Shown in pieces: positions 22,071 to 62,846 of a stretch of DNA of 64,000 nucleotides. The stretch covers positions 50,005,674 to 50,069,673 of the forward strand of contig NC_073694.1 in the NCBI RefSeq assembly GCF_029784165.1. Reading direction: 5' to 3'. The notes below the pieces were generated by a model. It was not told the origin of the DNA. It did no database searches and saw nothing but the letters and a program-made list of their open reading frames with translations. Source of the DNA: Wyeomyia smithii (lineage: Eukaryota; Arthropoda; Insecta; Diptera; Culicidae). How positions within the stretch are numbered: the first letter of the stretch is position 1; each line of letters starts with the position of its first letter. Made by a program: the position numbers and the translations under genes.

Positions 22071-24583
22071 TTTCTTGAAACAAGCATTTTTACGTGACAT
22101 GTAGAAAATAAGGAGACGCGACTTTTTGTCTTACTTTCGAACAAAACATTTTTTAAATAATTTAGGGAAGTCTAATTTTTCTTTCAATGAAGATGAACTG
22201 ACCTGTTCACAAGTTCAAGTTACTCTGATCTCATGGCGGCTTTGAAAAAATCTTTAACGACGTGTAAACCAGCAGTAACTGTATTAAAAATTCATGCTGC
22301 CGCAGCACAGCGTACTTCTCGAGGCCGTTTTGGGCTATCGCTCATCGGCGGCCAACCGGTATTGACACTCGGCGTTGAATCATCTGCCCCCAGCGCCAGC
22401 GGCAACTACCCCCAGCTCTTCACGAAAGCGGTCATAAGTTACGATTACAATGGACCCGGCCGCAGATAGGCCATTGACCGTTTAATGACCGCGCTCCGCT
22501 CACGGCTTGTTTTCGAGCTTGCGATGACCGCACTGCGATTCCAGAAGCAGCATACATACACAAATAACGGATTTTGCAATTTTCATTTCCCTCTGCAGTA
22601 CTTTTTTTGGCCCATAGCTTCTCAGTTATTGATTTGCTACTCCAGTAAGGTAGCACGCTCTTTTTTTGCTCGTAACTAGCGAAGAATCCAACTTTACTGG
22701 CTGTGATGCAAATAGGCTCGCTTCGCTAACGGTTTGTGTTCAGCTCCGTGTTGTTTGGTCGTGCTTGTCGAAGGGTTGTTTCAATTGGTATTACTTCCTT
22801 TTGCTGTGACAATGGTCGCTGCGGCCAGTAAGACCGCGAGTAGTAACATGGTAGCCAGAACGCGCGCGGGTCGCGATGCTTTTGTACATCGGGCGCGGTT
22901 ACTATTTGAAATATTGGCGTCGTCTGTCTGGACGGAAGTATAGCTGACCTCCCTCCCTTTCATTCCATTAGCATGACATAATCAAGGTTGCGCAAATATG
23001 TAATTGCATTACTAGTGAAATTCTGTCTCGACGTGGACCTTGGTAAACCTGTGTACATTATGCAGTGCTTCGTTTTTTGTTGTAAAAATGCAGACAATCG
23101 CGTTACAGCAGACTGGGTGGGTACTTGATTTTGACAAGTAATCAATAATGTTTATTTTCCTCTACTTTGATTTTTTTCAAGAATTACAATGTTCGTAAAT
23201 GAGATTTGTAGTGAGTAAAGTTGTTACTTCAATTTAGCCTGGAGGAAGCTAAAACATTTACTATATTTATTCTTAAGTGGAGGATTCATGAGCCAGTCGT
23301 TTGTCCGAATACCGAATTCATGATATGTTAGTACTTTAGTTTTTCTACAAAAAGGACCACCTCAATTGAAAATAAGCAAGCCACAAATGTTGGCAATGGC
23401 GTGTGATGATAACGGAGATGTTTGCATACTATTGTCTTCAATATTTCATCCAAATTCTCAATGTTTGAAATCTCTCTTGGCGAAATGGAATATAAGTGAA
23501 GCACCTTTAAAAAATATTGCGTACAACATGCTGGAAGCCGCCTTTGCTGATAAAAAAATTTGTTTAATAGTATTATTATTAAAAGGTCGATTTTTTATTT
23601 TTTTTAATCTGGGGTGGTCTAATCGGCACCAAAGTCGAATTTTTGCTATTGACTTGATAAGAACAATTACTCAAAAAATGAGCCATACACAGAAATGACC
23701 AAAAAAAAAGTCTTGATCCTTCCAAAAAAGTTCTGAATCCGGATCGAAATTTTACGCAATTTCAAAAATTGAACGATTTGTTTATCTCGCGTTAGTTTAA
23801 AGTTGACGGAATTGCAACAAATTTAATCGAATTCTCGCATAAACCTGCGATAGCATTCGCCAAAATTTATTTTATTGATTGAAGAAAAATCATGTCAGGT
23901 TTTTCTTTAATTTACTTCGCAGTGGCTAATCCAGGACAGAGATGTTATTGCGGTACAGTCGCACCGGATGGCGTATGTTTGAACTGGGATATCGATGGAA
24001 ATTTACCGCTGCGGCCATTTGCTTGGTTTTCACGCGATATTGAGATTCCGTCCCCGAACTTCCTGCTTTTAACCTAGATGCGTGAACTATCGAATGGTTG
24101 AAGGCGCTTTCCCATCATCATCGGTATCGCCTGATTGACAGACGGTAAAACTGATACTCTGCACAAGTTTTCCTAGTCTGCTTACAATAAATTTGTAAGC
24201 ATGTCTTACTACTGTTAACGATATTGTTCAGTGTAACTGCCGCGCTTCTTATTAACTCCAACAAGCCAGTTCCATCAAGGCGTGTCAGATGATTTATTCA
24301 ATTGTTGAGCCAAGCGGTTAATTAGTCCAATGATTAACATCTTTTGTTGCTCTCGCTTTGCGGAACGCATTATTTGGGGTTAACTCAAACTGGTCCTATA
24401 TTTAACCTCTCTGTGAACTCCATCGCATTCCATCGCATCGCAGTACGTTGTTCGGACGGCTGGATTCACGCTCCGTCGGACATACGCAAAACGAACCGGT
24501 TCTCGCCATAGTAACACAAACAAAACCGTCCCAAAGTGTATCGTAAATTAAAGTCGTGATAGTTTTCACAAACATATATCCGG
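22071..24583. other. Region upstream of Ral with only weak coding candidates
   Basis: Base composition is mixed, with GC-richer islands at 22300-22480 and 22800-22900. The frame 22233-22469 (+) starts with ATG but resembles nothing I know. At 23921 a good acceptor-like tract precedes an open stretch containing NPGQRCYCG, which faintly recalls a cysteine-rich extracellular module; it ends at 24077. These could be exons of an unknown gene or non-coding Ral leader sequence. Confidence 0.3.
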
Positions 24584-25121
24584 CGATGAGCGCAGTTCGC
24601 AGCCAGCTGCACCAGATGGATGACTGGATTGGCACACATTGCGCACTTCGCGAAGAGTAAATCCACAAACACGCCCCCGAGCTGCGAGAACTCGATTTTG
24701 CATTTGCGGGTGAAATGGAAATATGTTATGTTTAAAACGTGGAATTTTCTTTCCGTTCCGGTTGGTTGTTTAAACGATGAAGCTATTTTTCGACGCACGA
24801 ACAATTCCCATTCTACAATTCCTTATATGTAATGCAAAAGAACTCCCCATACTTTATTTGAATTGTCTGGTTCAATTAAACCAGGGTTCATGGTTATTTA
24901 ATCTAACTCTTTATTTGTTCATTTATATTAACTAACTGTACACTTTAATTCCCTATTCCAGATTCTCCATTGATCTAAACCGGAATAACAACTGGCGCTC
25001 GACGATAGGAGTCCTCAACATCACGGGTTACGCTTACGGACCTACATTTGCACCGGAGGATGGGTCGTCGATGATGATACCACGGCGACCATATTTTAAC
25101 AAGCTGCACCATCTGTGGTAG
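24584..25121 (+). CDS. Candidate two-exon small gene or terminal exons of an unknown gene
   Basis: At 24962 a clear acceptor (TTTAATTCCCTATTCCAG) precedes a stretch open in only one frame. It reads FSIDLNRNNNWRST, then GVLNITGYAYGPTF, and ends LHHLW at the stop at 25119-25121. Codon choice looks coding. Upstream, an ATG at 24584 opens a frame beginning MSAVRSQLHQMDDWIG. That frame reaches a GTAAAT donor at 24656, and joining it to 24962 keeps the frame. The product would have about 76 residues. The donor is weak (A at -1), so the first exon is less certain than the second. The second exon may instead end a longer gene. It stops 480 bases before the Ral ATG. I recognise no family. Confidence 0.35.
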
Positions 25122-25571
25122 CTAGACGCAACAGAGAAAAAAACGAAAGAAGACAAAAAGTAAACAAACAAATCAGCAGATTACTTAAAGCATAATTTAT
25201 GAGAAGGACGGACGGAACTCGGCGATAGATGTGTCTCGTTGTTAGTGTTTGTGTGGTTATCAAGCTCTCGTAGAAGTGCTGTTAGTGATAAGAGATATAT
25301 TTGCAGCCTCAGTGTTCATGATAGTGGATATTTTTTTGTATTGGATGCAACTGTGAATAATTCAACAGTAGCACCAGAATAGGTCACGATATTACCTCAA
25401 TCATTCTCAGTAACTCGCTCTCGCATCAAGACAAGGGAACATTTCCCATACCACCAGCAGGCTCAAACCAGAGTGAACCCGCATACAGTGAAGCCAAACC
25501 AGTGTGATACCAGTGATTAATTGACCAGTTTCCAGCTTCGAAGTATTATTAACCATAGTGTCCACACGTAG

Positions 25572-55828
<30,257 letters not shown>

Positions 55829-56124
55829 AGAAGCCCCCAATGAATCATACCAGCAGAACAAACACTTACACTTATATACATACACGTACACACAAACAAC
55901 ATTCGGTGAAAATTCTCGATTTTATTAAATCTTTTATTAAGTTTAAACTCTGTATCATTATACTGAAACAAAACAGATTACTGAATAAGTCAATCCGAAT
56001 AGAAGATATCCGTAATTTAAGGCAGTCGCAGCTGCAACCTATTGCTAATTATTTGTTAAAAGTAACGCTAAGGTCAGGATCAAGATCAATCATTCAAACC
56101 ATTGCAAGAGAAAAAACAAAAAAA

Positions 56125-56130
56125 AATAAA
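56125..56130 (+). terminator. Proximal Ral polyadenylation signal
   Basis: AATAAA lies 297 bases after the stop of the first terminal exon and before the alternative exon. Its use would end transcripts carrying the CTLI tail. Confidence 0.6.
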
Positions 56131-56516
56131 TCTGTCTGAATTAGGTCGAGAAAATATTGGTGTAAATATTTTGCTGTCGCTGCTTGTGTTTTATACATTT
56201 GTTTGTCATGTTTTTGTTTGCCATGTATATGTTCAACCATTGCTTTATTCTGTTTGAGTTTCTCTCACCTGTTTACGTCGCTAGCTCTAGTAACTCGCTA
56301 TACTCCAGCAACGTGCGTTGCGGGGATTGTTTAAAAACGTCCAACCGTTGGTCTAATGTTCTGCGGCACGTTGAACTTTTTTGTTTTTTTCCCCGCTCTT
56401 ATTCTTAGTTCAATCCATTCGATTTAGAAGTTAAACTCTTCTCTAATTTTTGGCATGTTTGGCGCGCTGGGTGGCGGCGACGAAATTTTATTATCAAACA
56501 TAAACATCGAGCACAG

Positions 56517-56621
56517 ATATTCTATGACTTGATACGGGACATCGCAAACCGCAAGCGAAAGAATCAAGAGACCGTACAGCAGCCGAAGCGAGAAAAACAA
56601 CGGTGCTGCCAGCTAATGTAG
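56517..56621 (+). CDS. Rala: Ral alternative terminal exon (CCQLM tail)
   Basis: Joined to the exon 3 donor at 55320 in place of 55712-55828, this exon keeps the frame (phase 0). Its acceptor is CATCGAGCACAG. It encodes IFYDLIRDIANRK, position by position similar to VFFDLMREIRSRK of the first terminal exon, then a different basic and glutamine-rich tail ending CCQLM and TAG. The isoform would have 197 residues. The two exons look like an ancient duplication used as mutually exclusive ends. The CAAX box changes from CTLI to CQLM, with an added Cys just before it. It lies 690 bases downstream of the first stop, between two polyadenylation signals, as expected for alternative last exons. Usage is inferred, not shown. 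Confidence 0.8.
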   Translation: MFYDLIRDIANRKRKNQETVQQPKREKQRCCQLM

Positions 56622-56986
56622 GAAGCTGGCCTTTTCTACGATGCCGAAATCGGAATCTAACACCCATCGGAGGGCAGTACGCATTTTGAAAAGCACCGCA
56701 AGCGTTAGTTGCATTTTGACCAATGACCAAATTCACTGTTTTCGTGTATGTTAGCTTAATTCAATTAAAATAGTTGTACCTAAATTACTCCTGACGATGG
56801 ACCCTCAAACTGCTTTGCATGCTTTAGTTTAATTTTAAACGCGAACGATATTCGGAACGTTGGTTCTTCTGCCCCCTTACGCGCAGAAGAGACTGTTCCA
56901 TTGGGGAAAGATGTACGAAAACAATTGATGTAGCTATCGAAAGACTCAACATTACTCACGCAAAATCACAGGCAGATATATGGGAA

Positions 56987-56992
56987 AATAAA
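56987..56992 (+). terminator. Distal Ral polyadenylation signal
   Basis: AATAAA lies 366 bases after the stop of the alternative terminal exon. It would serve transcripts carrying the CCQLM tail. Confidence 0.6.
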
Positions 56993-57049
56993 TATATGCA
57001 ATATTGTGAAAAAAAGGGCCGCGCTTCTACCGAACTAGTAGACCAATAA

Positions 57050-57412
57050 GAACGTTGTGTTGAAGAGTTCTCGCGGGTGTCATATAGATATAAACACTGC
57101 AAAACATTTAAATTAAATCGTGTGCTGTGTCAGTTATTACAATATCCGAACTCAATTTTGGCTTGGAAGAAGCTGCTTAGAGGATTTAAACTTCCTGCGC
57201 TCTGGAGACGCGGATCGATGTATCGCAGCTTAAACAATAATCAAGACCAAATGATTTGTCTAACAACAAACAGCAAAGATGTTATGTTCGTTTTGAAGAA
57301 AGAACGTCGCAAAAGCTTTCCAGTTAGTGCGACATTTCAGCTTATTGGAACCCCATTTGATCCACTGAAAGGGAAGTTTCGTTATGGACGTTCACCATCA
57401 TATCTATAGGTA
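57050..57412 (+). other. Open stretch between Ral and NELF-B, not assigned
   Basis: One frame stays open for about 120 codons, from a stop near 57040 to the stop at 57409, but contains no ATG near its start. It reads, in part, NSILAWKKLLRGFKLPALWR and FDPLKGKFRYGRSPSYL. It could be an internal or terminal exon of an unknown transcript, or chance. A GTACGT donor-like sequence follows the stop directly. Not recognised. Confidence 0.2.
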
Positions 57413-57476
57413 CGTGTAGAGATTTATGCTGTCTACTTGAGTAAAAAGTAATTCAATTGCAACGCTGTGCTATTAC

Positions 57477-57482
57477 TTTATT
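57477..57482 (-). terminator. NELF-B polyadenylation signal
   Basis: AATAAA on the minus strand lies about 50 bases after the stop codon. The distance to the distal Ral signal on the opposite strand is about 485 bases, so the convergent genes end close together. Confidence 0.65.
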
Positions 57483-57533
57483 GAACTTTAAAACGCTTAA
57501 CATATTTATCCATAAAGTCGAATACTTTTCATC

Positions 57534-59361
57534 CTAAACATAATGTGGTCCTGGTGTGGGCACACTTTTTAGTGGTGAGTCGAAATCGGTTTCCATCGGC
57601 TCCGGCACCGGTTCGTGGTGAGCAGCGATCACACGTTTCTGCAGATTCTCGTACAGCTTATGGACGTTTTCGTGATGCTGAGCGTTCGGCTGCAGAGCTT
57701 TCAGCAATGTCTGCAAACGACCCTGCGGCAACTTTTGGTGTACGTACCAAAGCAATTTAAGCATGTGTCGCGTAACGTTATCCCGCGTGAGGCCAGCGAA
57801 CAAAAACTCATCGAACAAACCGGTGCAAAAGTCCTCGTTAGCGAATTCTTCGGACATTGGAATCAGTAGAGCAATTAGCGAATGCAGGAACGGATCTTCA
57901 TAGGCCCGATCATCCTTGCAGGATGCCAAAATTGCCATGACTCGCAAAATTCCAACACGATCCTTCTGGCGAGATGTATGCAGCGTGTAATACATCGCAA
58001 GAATAGAAGCAACAGAGCTTTCCTGGATGTACGCTTCAACTGCGTCCGGGGCGGGTCCCGAATGTTCAATCGTGGTTATAGCACTTTCGCGTTCGTCCGG
58101 TGGCAGTTTGGAGTGTAAATTGCGCACTTGATCGTCAACCATTAGCGACATCAGAGCAGGCAAGAACTTTGTCACAACTTGACTGTCCAATTTAGGTTCT
58201 TTAAAATCCTGCGAGTCAATCATAATCCAGGCAGATAAACCAAGTGCCAACATTCGTAATAGTAATATTAAAATTGTGTTATCCCTTGGTAAACCTTCGT
58301 TGTTTATCAAATGCTGCAGTATCTTAACCGCCGAAGTAGCTAGAAAATTAATTGCATAAGGATCGCACAGTGTCATGGAAAGATCGCCGAGCACTTGCTC
58401 CTGGCCGCGTTTGATATTGTCCAGGAATCCTTGCAATTCCCGAGATCGCTTTATATCAACATTTTTCTCTCGGATGCAAGCATCTAAGCACCAGGTGAAT
58501 TTGTGGCATGGATCAACGGAAATGATATCCTGAACTTCTAAGTCATGCAAAGCCATCAATAATTCAGCTCTCAGTGTGCAATAGTGAACGTTGCGAGTTC
58601 TGAGAAAAAGTGTTCTTAAGAACTGCAACACCATATCGTACAGCTTCACGCTGTTCCCAATCATGTGCGCTAGCTTCTGCACAACTTCTCCCTGCCGTCG
58701 GACCTTCGGAGTCGGGGTGAAAAAAAGATTGTTCAAATTCATATGATCGAAAAGAATGTGCTCTTTTTCTCGGATGTACTGTGAGAGTAGAGGTGATACT
58801 TCATCGCCGAAAAGCGATTGATTGTCTCTCCAGATTTGCCGCTTAACTTCCGTATCTGTATCTTGATAAAGTTCTCGATCTCGAACTAGAATTCTCAAAT
58901 ACTTATCCTCGATGTGGCTGGTGTTTCTAAGTATACACATCACCACCGGACGCAGTGCCTTCACGCGTACTACGGGGAAACTTTTAACCAGCAACTCCTT
59001 GAGCTTGCGGTCACGTTCGCGACCTTCTTTTGCTCCGACTTCATTAATATGTGCAATTAGTTTGTCACGCAGCTCTTCCAGTACTGATGTATGAAAATCT
59101 AGTCGTCGGACACCGTGCAAATCCAGTAAAGGTAGCATCGGCCTCAGAGACGGAAGTAGAATACCGTTCTCCAATTGAAAGTTTTCTATGGCTTTAAGTG
59201 GATCATCGCAGCAGGAGAGACTGATTATATAGGAAAAAAAACATAAGTTTACAATCAATGGTTATATTTTTGCCTTACACTTACGCGTCTCGGAGATATG
59301 CTTGGCCAGGAACATTAACTTCTTCCAGCCCCGTGCCAGCGAACTTAGGAGGTGCAGACAT
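57534..59361 (-). CDS. NELF-B: Negative elongation factor B (NELF-B, COBRA1 homologue)
   Basis: Two exons, 59361-59285 and 59220-57534 on the minus strand, are separated by a 64-bp intron (GTAAGT donor, ATAATCAG acceptor). They encode 587 residues. The N-terminus reads MSAPPKFAGTGLEEVNVPGQ, then AYLRDALSCCDDPLKAIENF across the splice, matching insect NELF-B better than the longer unspliced frame. Conserved blocks include LPSLRPMLPLLDLHGVRRLD, LYDMVLQFLRTLFLRTRNVH and DPCHKFTWCLDACIREKNVD. NELF-B is a helical-repeat subunit of the nuclear NELF complex, which, with DSIF, holds RNA polymerase II in promoter-proximal pause. The gene is intact, convergent with Ral, and free of mobile elements. Confidence 0.97.
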
Positions 59362-59529
59362 CGTTTATCAAAGTCTAGTTCACAAAAATTTAACAATGCA
59401 GCTAGAATAAATCGCAAGTCTTTCGTATTTTTCTTGATACTTAAAATTATAAGTAGCAGCAACACCAGCGCATCAACTACACGAACGCCATTGATGACAT
59501 TGATGTATTTTTATGATTTTTATCTTTGA

Positions 59530-60420
59530 CGTTTCTGTTTGTGATTTTTGGGCTGCGTGCTTGCGAATACGAAGCAACGATCATAAAAGGAAGGTGAGGA
59601 GTATGCTCATTGCGTACGAAACACTCAACTTAAGGGTTGATCGAAATAAATATATATATAAAATTTTGAAAAATCACGTTTAAATTAGAAAACTCTTTTT
59701 GACTGATATATAAAAATCAGTGTTGGCGCAAACCGACCCTACGTTGTGTTGATTTTTAATCGGCGGTAAACTCGCGCGTTTTCCTAATGTCGTTGGGGCA
59801 ATTAAGGCCCAGTTGGAACGGCAGCAGATGGGAAGCGGGAAGGTTTTCGGGCGATGAAACTGAAGACACGCGTACTAACAATTACTACGAAATATATTTA
59901 AATTAATAACTTTGGGTTACACGGACACGACGGCTACCGGCAGTGAGCCGGCTAGCGCTATGGCCTAAGGTCGGCTGGCACAGTGGCCAGCTAACGACTA
60001 ACGATTAAACTGACTATAGTAAAGTAACTAACACCTAGCGCTGCTGTGGATAGCGCTTTTACAGGCTGCCTGGTGGTGGGCAGCATTGTCCGGCGGCAAA
60101 CAAAGCCGCAAATAAGTGCGCGCAAGTTGGCTTCGCTTGGGCCTCAGCTGGTCACTCACGGACGACAGTCATGCCCAGCTGAGGCGGGAGTTCTGGCGCG
60201 AACCATCAGAAATCCGTAAATAGCTAAACAACACAATTGTCCAAATTTATGACTTATGCCGTTTCTAGAGCGAGTTGAAAATAATTTCGCTGGCTAACCC
60301 TAATAAATAGGAACCATAAACGGACGATAATCTATATGTTTAAACGATAACCCAGACAGTTCGGGCTATACCCCGAATAGGCTGTTAGGCATGTTGTTAT
60401 GGTTATTGATTATGCGGGAA
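59530..60420. other. No gene; GC-richer block of possible repeat origin
   Basis: 59660-59728 resembles the right arm of the palindromic MITE at 60.4-60.8 kb (AAAATCACGTTTA, then TGATATATAAAAA). The block 59750-60220 is GC-richer, with repeated CGGCTAGCG and GGCTGG-like phrases. It could be a solo LTR, but I found no paired ends. Confidence 0.35.
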
Positions 60421-60421
60421 G

Positions 60422-60770
60422 ACAAATTGGGTCCTAAAGTTTTAAATGGTTTTCTAATTTTTATATATCAGCTGGAAGAGTGCAATTTTCTGAGGAAAAC
60501 GTGATTTTTAAAAGATATTTATCGTTTTCCTTCGATTTTGAAATGAAGAATAAAAAACTGCTCGAAGTGCCTTTAATGACAGTTTTCTCATATACTGTAC
60601 ATGGGCGAAACGTCATCTAAGACCTTTCGAGCAGTTATTTTGTTCTTCATTTGAAAATCGAAGAAAAACGATAAACATTTTTTGAAAATCACGTTTTACT
60701 CACAAAAAGCGGCTTTTTCAAATGATATATAAAAACTGGTATAGCTTTAGGACCCAATTTCGCTATCATT
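60422..60770. mobile_element. Palindromic MITE, arms of about 150 bp
   Basis: AAATTGGGTCCTAAAG on the left is matched by CTTTAGGACCCAATTT on the right. The inverted similarity continues through TTTTATATATCA, AAAACGTGATTTT, TATCGTTTTCCTTCGATTTT and GAAGAATAAAAAACTGCTCGA. The centre is near 60590. Target duplication not settled. Confidence 0.7.
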
Positions 60771-61217
60771 TGAAGACCCGAAAACGATCTTCCAAACCCG
60801 AAGGAAATTCGCGTTTACCCGGAGACCCAGACTCGTTGACTCGTAGACTTCGGGTGAGACCCGGAAAGTCGGTCACCATATCACCATTGTCTTCCATTGC
60901 ATTGTCGGTGACCAGTGGTGGGCACCGCTAACCAAAAATTTAGCGACGCTAATCGCTAAGTCGCTAACCGGAAAATTTAGCTCGATAATCGCTAAACGCT
61001 AAACCCACATTAGCGGAACTTTCGCTAATCGCTAATGACTCCGAAGATTTCCTGACCAAAGCAAATCGTACTTAACATGTTTTCAAGATCCATCAGCCGG
61101 GGTGAGATGGTGCCATACGATCCATGACTTGTCAGCCATCTTTTCCGGGTCAGAAGACTAGTCTATCTTAGTAAATATCCGAAGAATCTTATTCAAGAAA
61201 GTTTGGTTTTGTGCACT

Positions 61218-61516
61218 GGCATAGCGTGGTGGGGGCGGTCCGCCCTGGGTGTTCCCCTCTAGGGAATGACACCCATGAGGGAAAATTCCATACGTGTCAC
61301 CTTCAAAAGGGTGATATCCTTGAGATTAACTAACAGCTAAATGGAGGTCGTTTCGAAACCCTCGAAAACTATATATAATTTTTCAAAAATGGAAAGATTT
61401 AGTGTATTTGAAAACGAACTTGCTCACTTCCACAATTTTTAATAACAAAATGATTTCATTGCAATCTGTTGGGGGTAACACCTAAATTTGCCCCGGGTGT
61501 CACTTGGTCACGCTAC
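61218..61516. mobile_element. MITE-like unit nested in the hAT element
   Basis: Left end CACTGGCATAGCGTGG and right end, inverted, CAGTGGCGTAGCGTGA are similar. Just inside, GGGTGTTCCCC and GGGGTAACACC or GGGTGTCA phrases recur inversely. CAGTGGCGTAGC termini are known from insect hAT-type MITEs. No 8-bp duplication is visible; instead GACTAGTCT occurs outside both ends at 61155 and 61521. Confidence 0.5.
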
Positions 61517-61725
61517 GCCACTGACTAGTCTTGTGATCGCTATAAGATGGTTGACCAACAATGGGTTTGTAGGGCACAATTTCACCATTACTGGTACAAT
61601 CTTACCTCGGTTTACGGAAGTCATAAATCAGCATTGACCCAGGATAGCACAAACTTAAACACAGGTTTGTATTTCTTGGACCCAGAAGGTATCCAAAAGT
61701 AACGATCTAGCACCACCAAAATCGC

Positions 61726-62125
61726 GTGCTCAATGTCATGATTCTTCAATCCACAAACGCAATGATAACCGCAGTAGATGCGCATCTAACCCGTAGTGGA
61801 AGGACGAGGTCTACCAGTTGAAAGGTGCACTCTAACGGGAAAATTGCAAAAACTTATTGTAGCCAATCGGTCTATCATAAATATCACCGTTTGTTGCGCC
61901 CACCTGATCCAACGTGTCCGTTTTCTTATTGCCCGAAATGGAACAATGAGAAGGGAAGAGAAAAATCTGAGAAGATTTTTCGAATAAAACATTCTGATGT
62001 TCCCGTGCGGAGAGTGCATTGCAATTTTCATGAGCGAAAAGTCTGAATAGAACTTATACTATCCGTGGAGATGAAATAATGGTCCGTGGGCATTTTTTGC
62101 GACGTAAATTTTCTGTTATACTTCC
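61726..62125 (-). pseudogene. I-clade LINE fragment carried inside the hAT element
   Basis: Matches the I-clade element at about 41650-42230 in order. Phrases include GTGCTCAATGTCATGA, AATCGGTCTATCATAAAT, CACCGTTTGTTGCGCC, TCTTATTGCCCG, GATGTTCCCG and GAAATAATGGTCC. This is the junction of RNase H and the C-terminal region of ORF2. Many small deletions make it non-coding. It is older than the copy in Ral intron 1. Confidence 0.7.
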
Positions 62126-62846
62126 GTTTCCTAGCCATTATCCAACAAAAATCAGCTAGTCAACATGTGAGAATGAGCATATTATTCCGATATAAAAGAA
62201 AACATAGCGTAGGTTATTGGTTTTCCCGTTTGGTTCCATTCATCTACACGGTGCACCCGCCGTGTACTCGAAAAATAACACACGCGCGTGCGAAGAAAAT
62301 TCTCTTGGCGTGAATCGAGTAGTCTGCTTCTCGTGCGACTCGACGGGTACACCTGGTGCAGAGAAATACCAAGTCTGCTCTTAGGAATGTTTTCATGAAA
62401 ATTCAATTATTATCTGAATCGAAAAAGTAGAACCAAAGTTGTCATAATTTCAAGGGCATTGCAATTTACCAAAGTTCTTGGTGTGCCAAAAATTCAATCT
62501 AGAGCTTGTGCTTGTTCTTCAAAATGCTCCTGTGGCTTGTACGATAACTAAAACTCCATTCCAGGGTAAAAAAACTGACAAAAGTAACTTTCGCAGTGAA
62601 GTATGTTCATCTTTCGAAGCAATTTACGTACGCCATCAGAAATTCACAGTTTCTCTAAATATTTCTATTGTCGCTTCTCCACAAAATTTAGCGAATTAGC
62701 GATTAGCGTTTCGAAGGCCAAAATTTTAGCGACGCTAACAGTTTCGCTAACCAACTCAAAAATTAGCGAAATCGCTAAATCGCTAACTGAATTTTAGCGT
62801 CGCTAATTAGCGAATTAGCGGAATGGTGCCCACCACTGTCGGTGAC

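Larger units (their letters stand above)
60905..62846. mobile_element. hAT-superfamily element, 1.9 kb, non-autonomous, 8-bp target duplication
   Basis: The element is 60913-62838, flanked by an exact 8-bp repeat TCGGTGAC (60905-60912 and 62839-62846). Ends are CAGTGGTGGGCACC and its inverse. Just inside each end lie many copies of TTAGCGA or TCGCTAA in both orientations (60935-61045 and 62690-62820), the kind of subterminal motif array that hAT transposases bind. There is no transposase. The interior holds an I-clade LINE fragment and a smaller MITE-like unit, so it is a composite. Confidence 0.88.

Noticed and set aside
23366..23698. 110-codon plus-strand frame
   Set aside because: It has no ATG near its start (it begins with a non-ATG codon), no recognised motif, and lies in AT-rich DNA. 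Possible but unsupported.
57545..58118. Plus-strand frames opposite NELF-B
   Set aside because: Shadows of the NELF-B coding exon.
59221..59258. NELF-B start at the ATG-initiated unspliced frame at 59258
   Set aside because: The first 13 codons are intron sequence. Splicing to 59285-59361 gives the conserved N-terminus, including AYLRDALSC.
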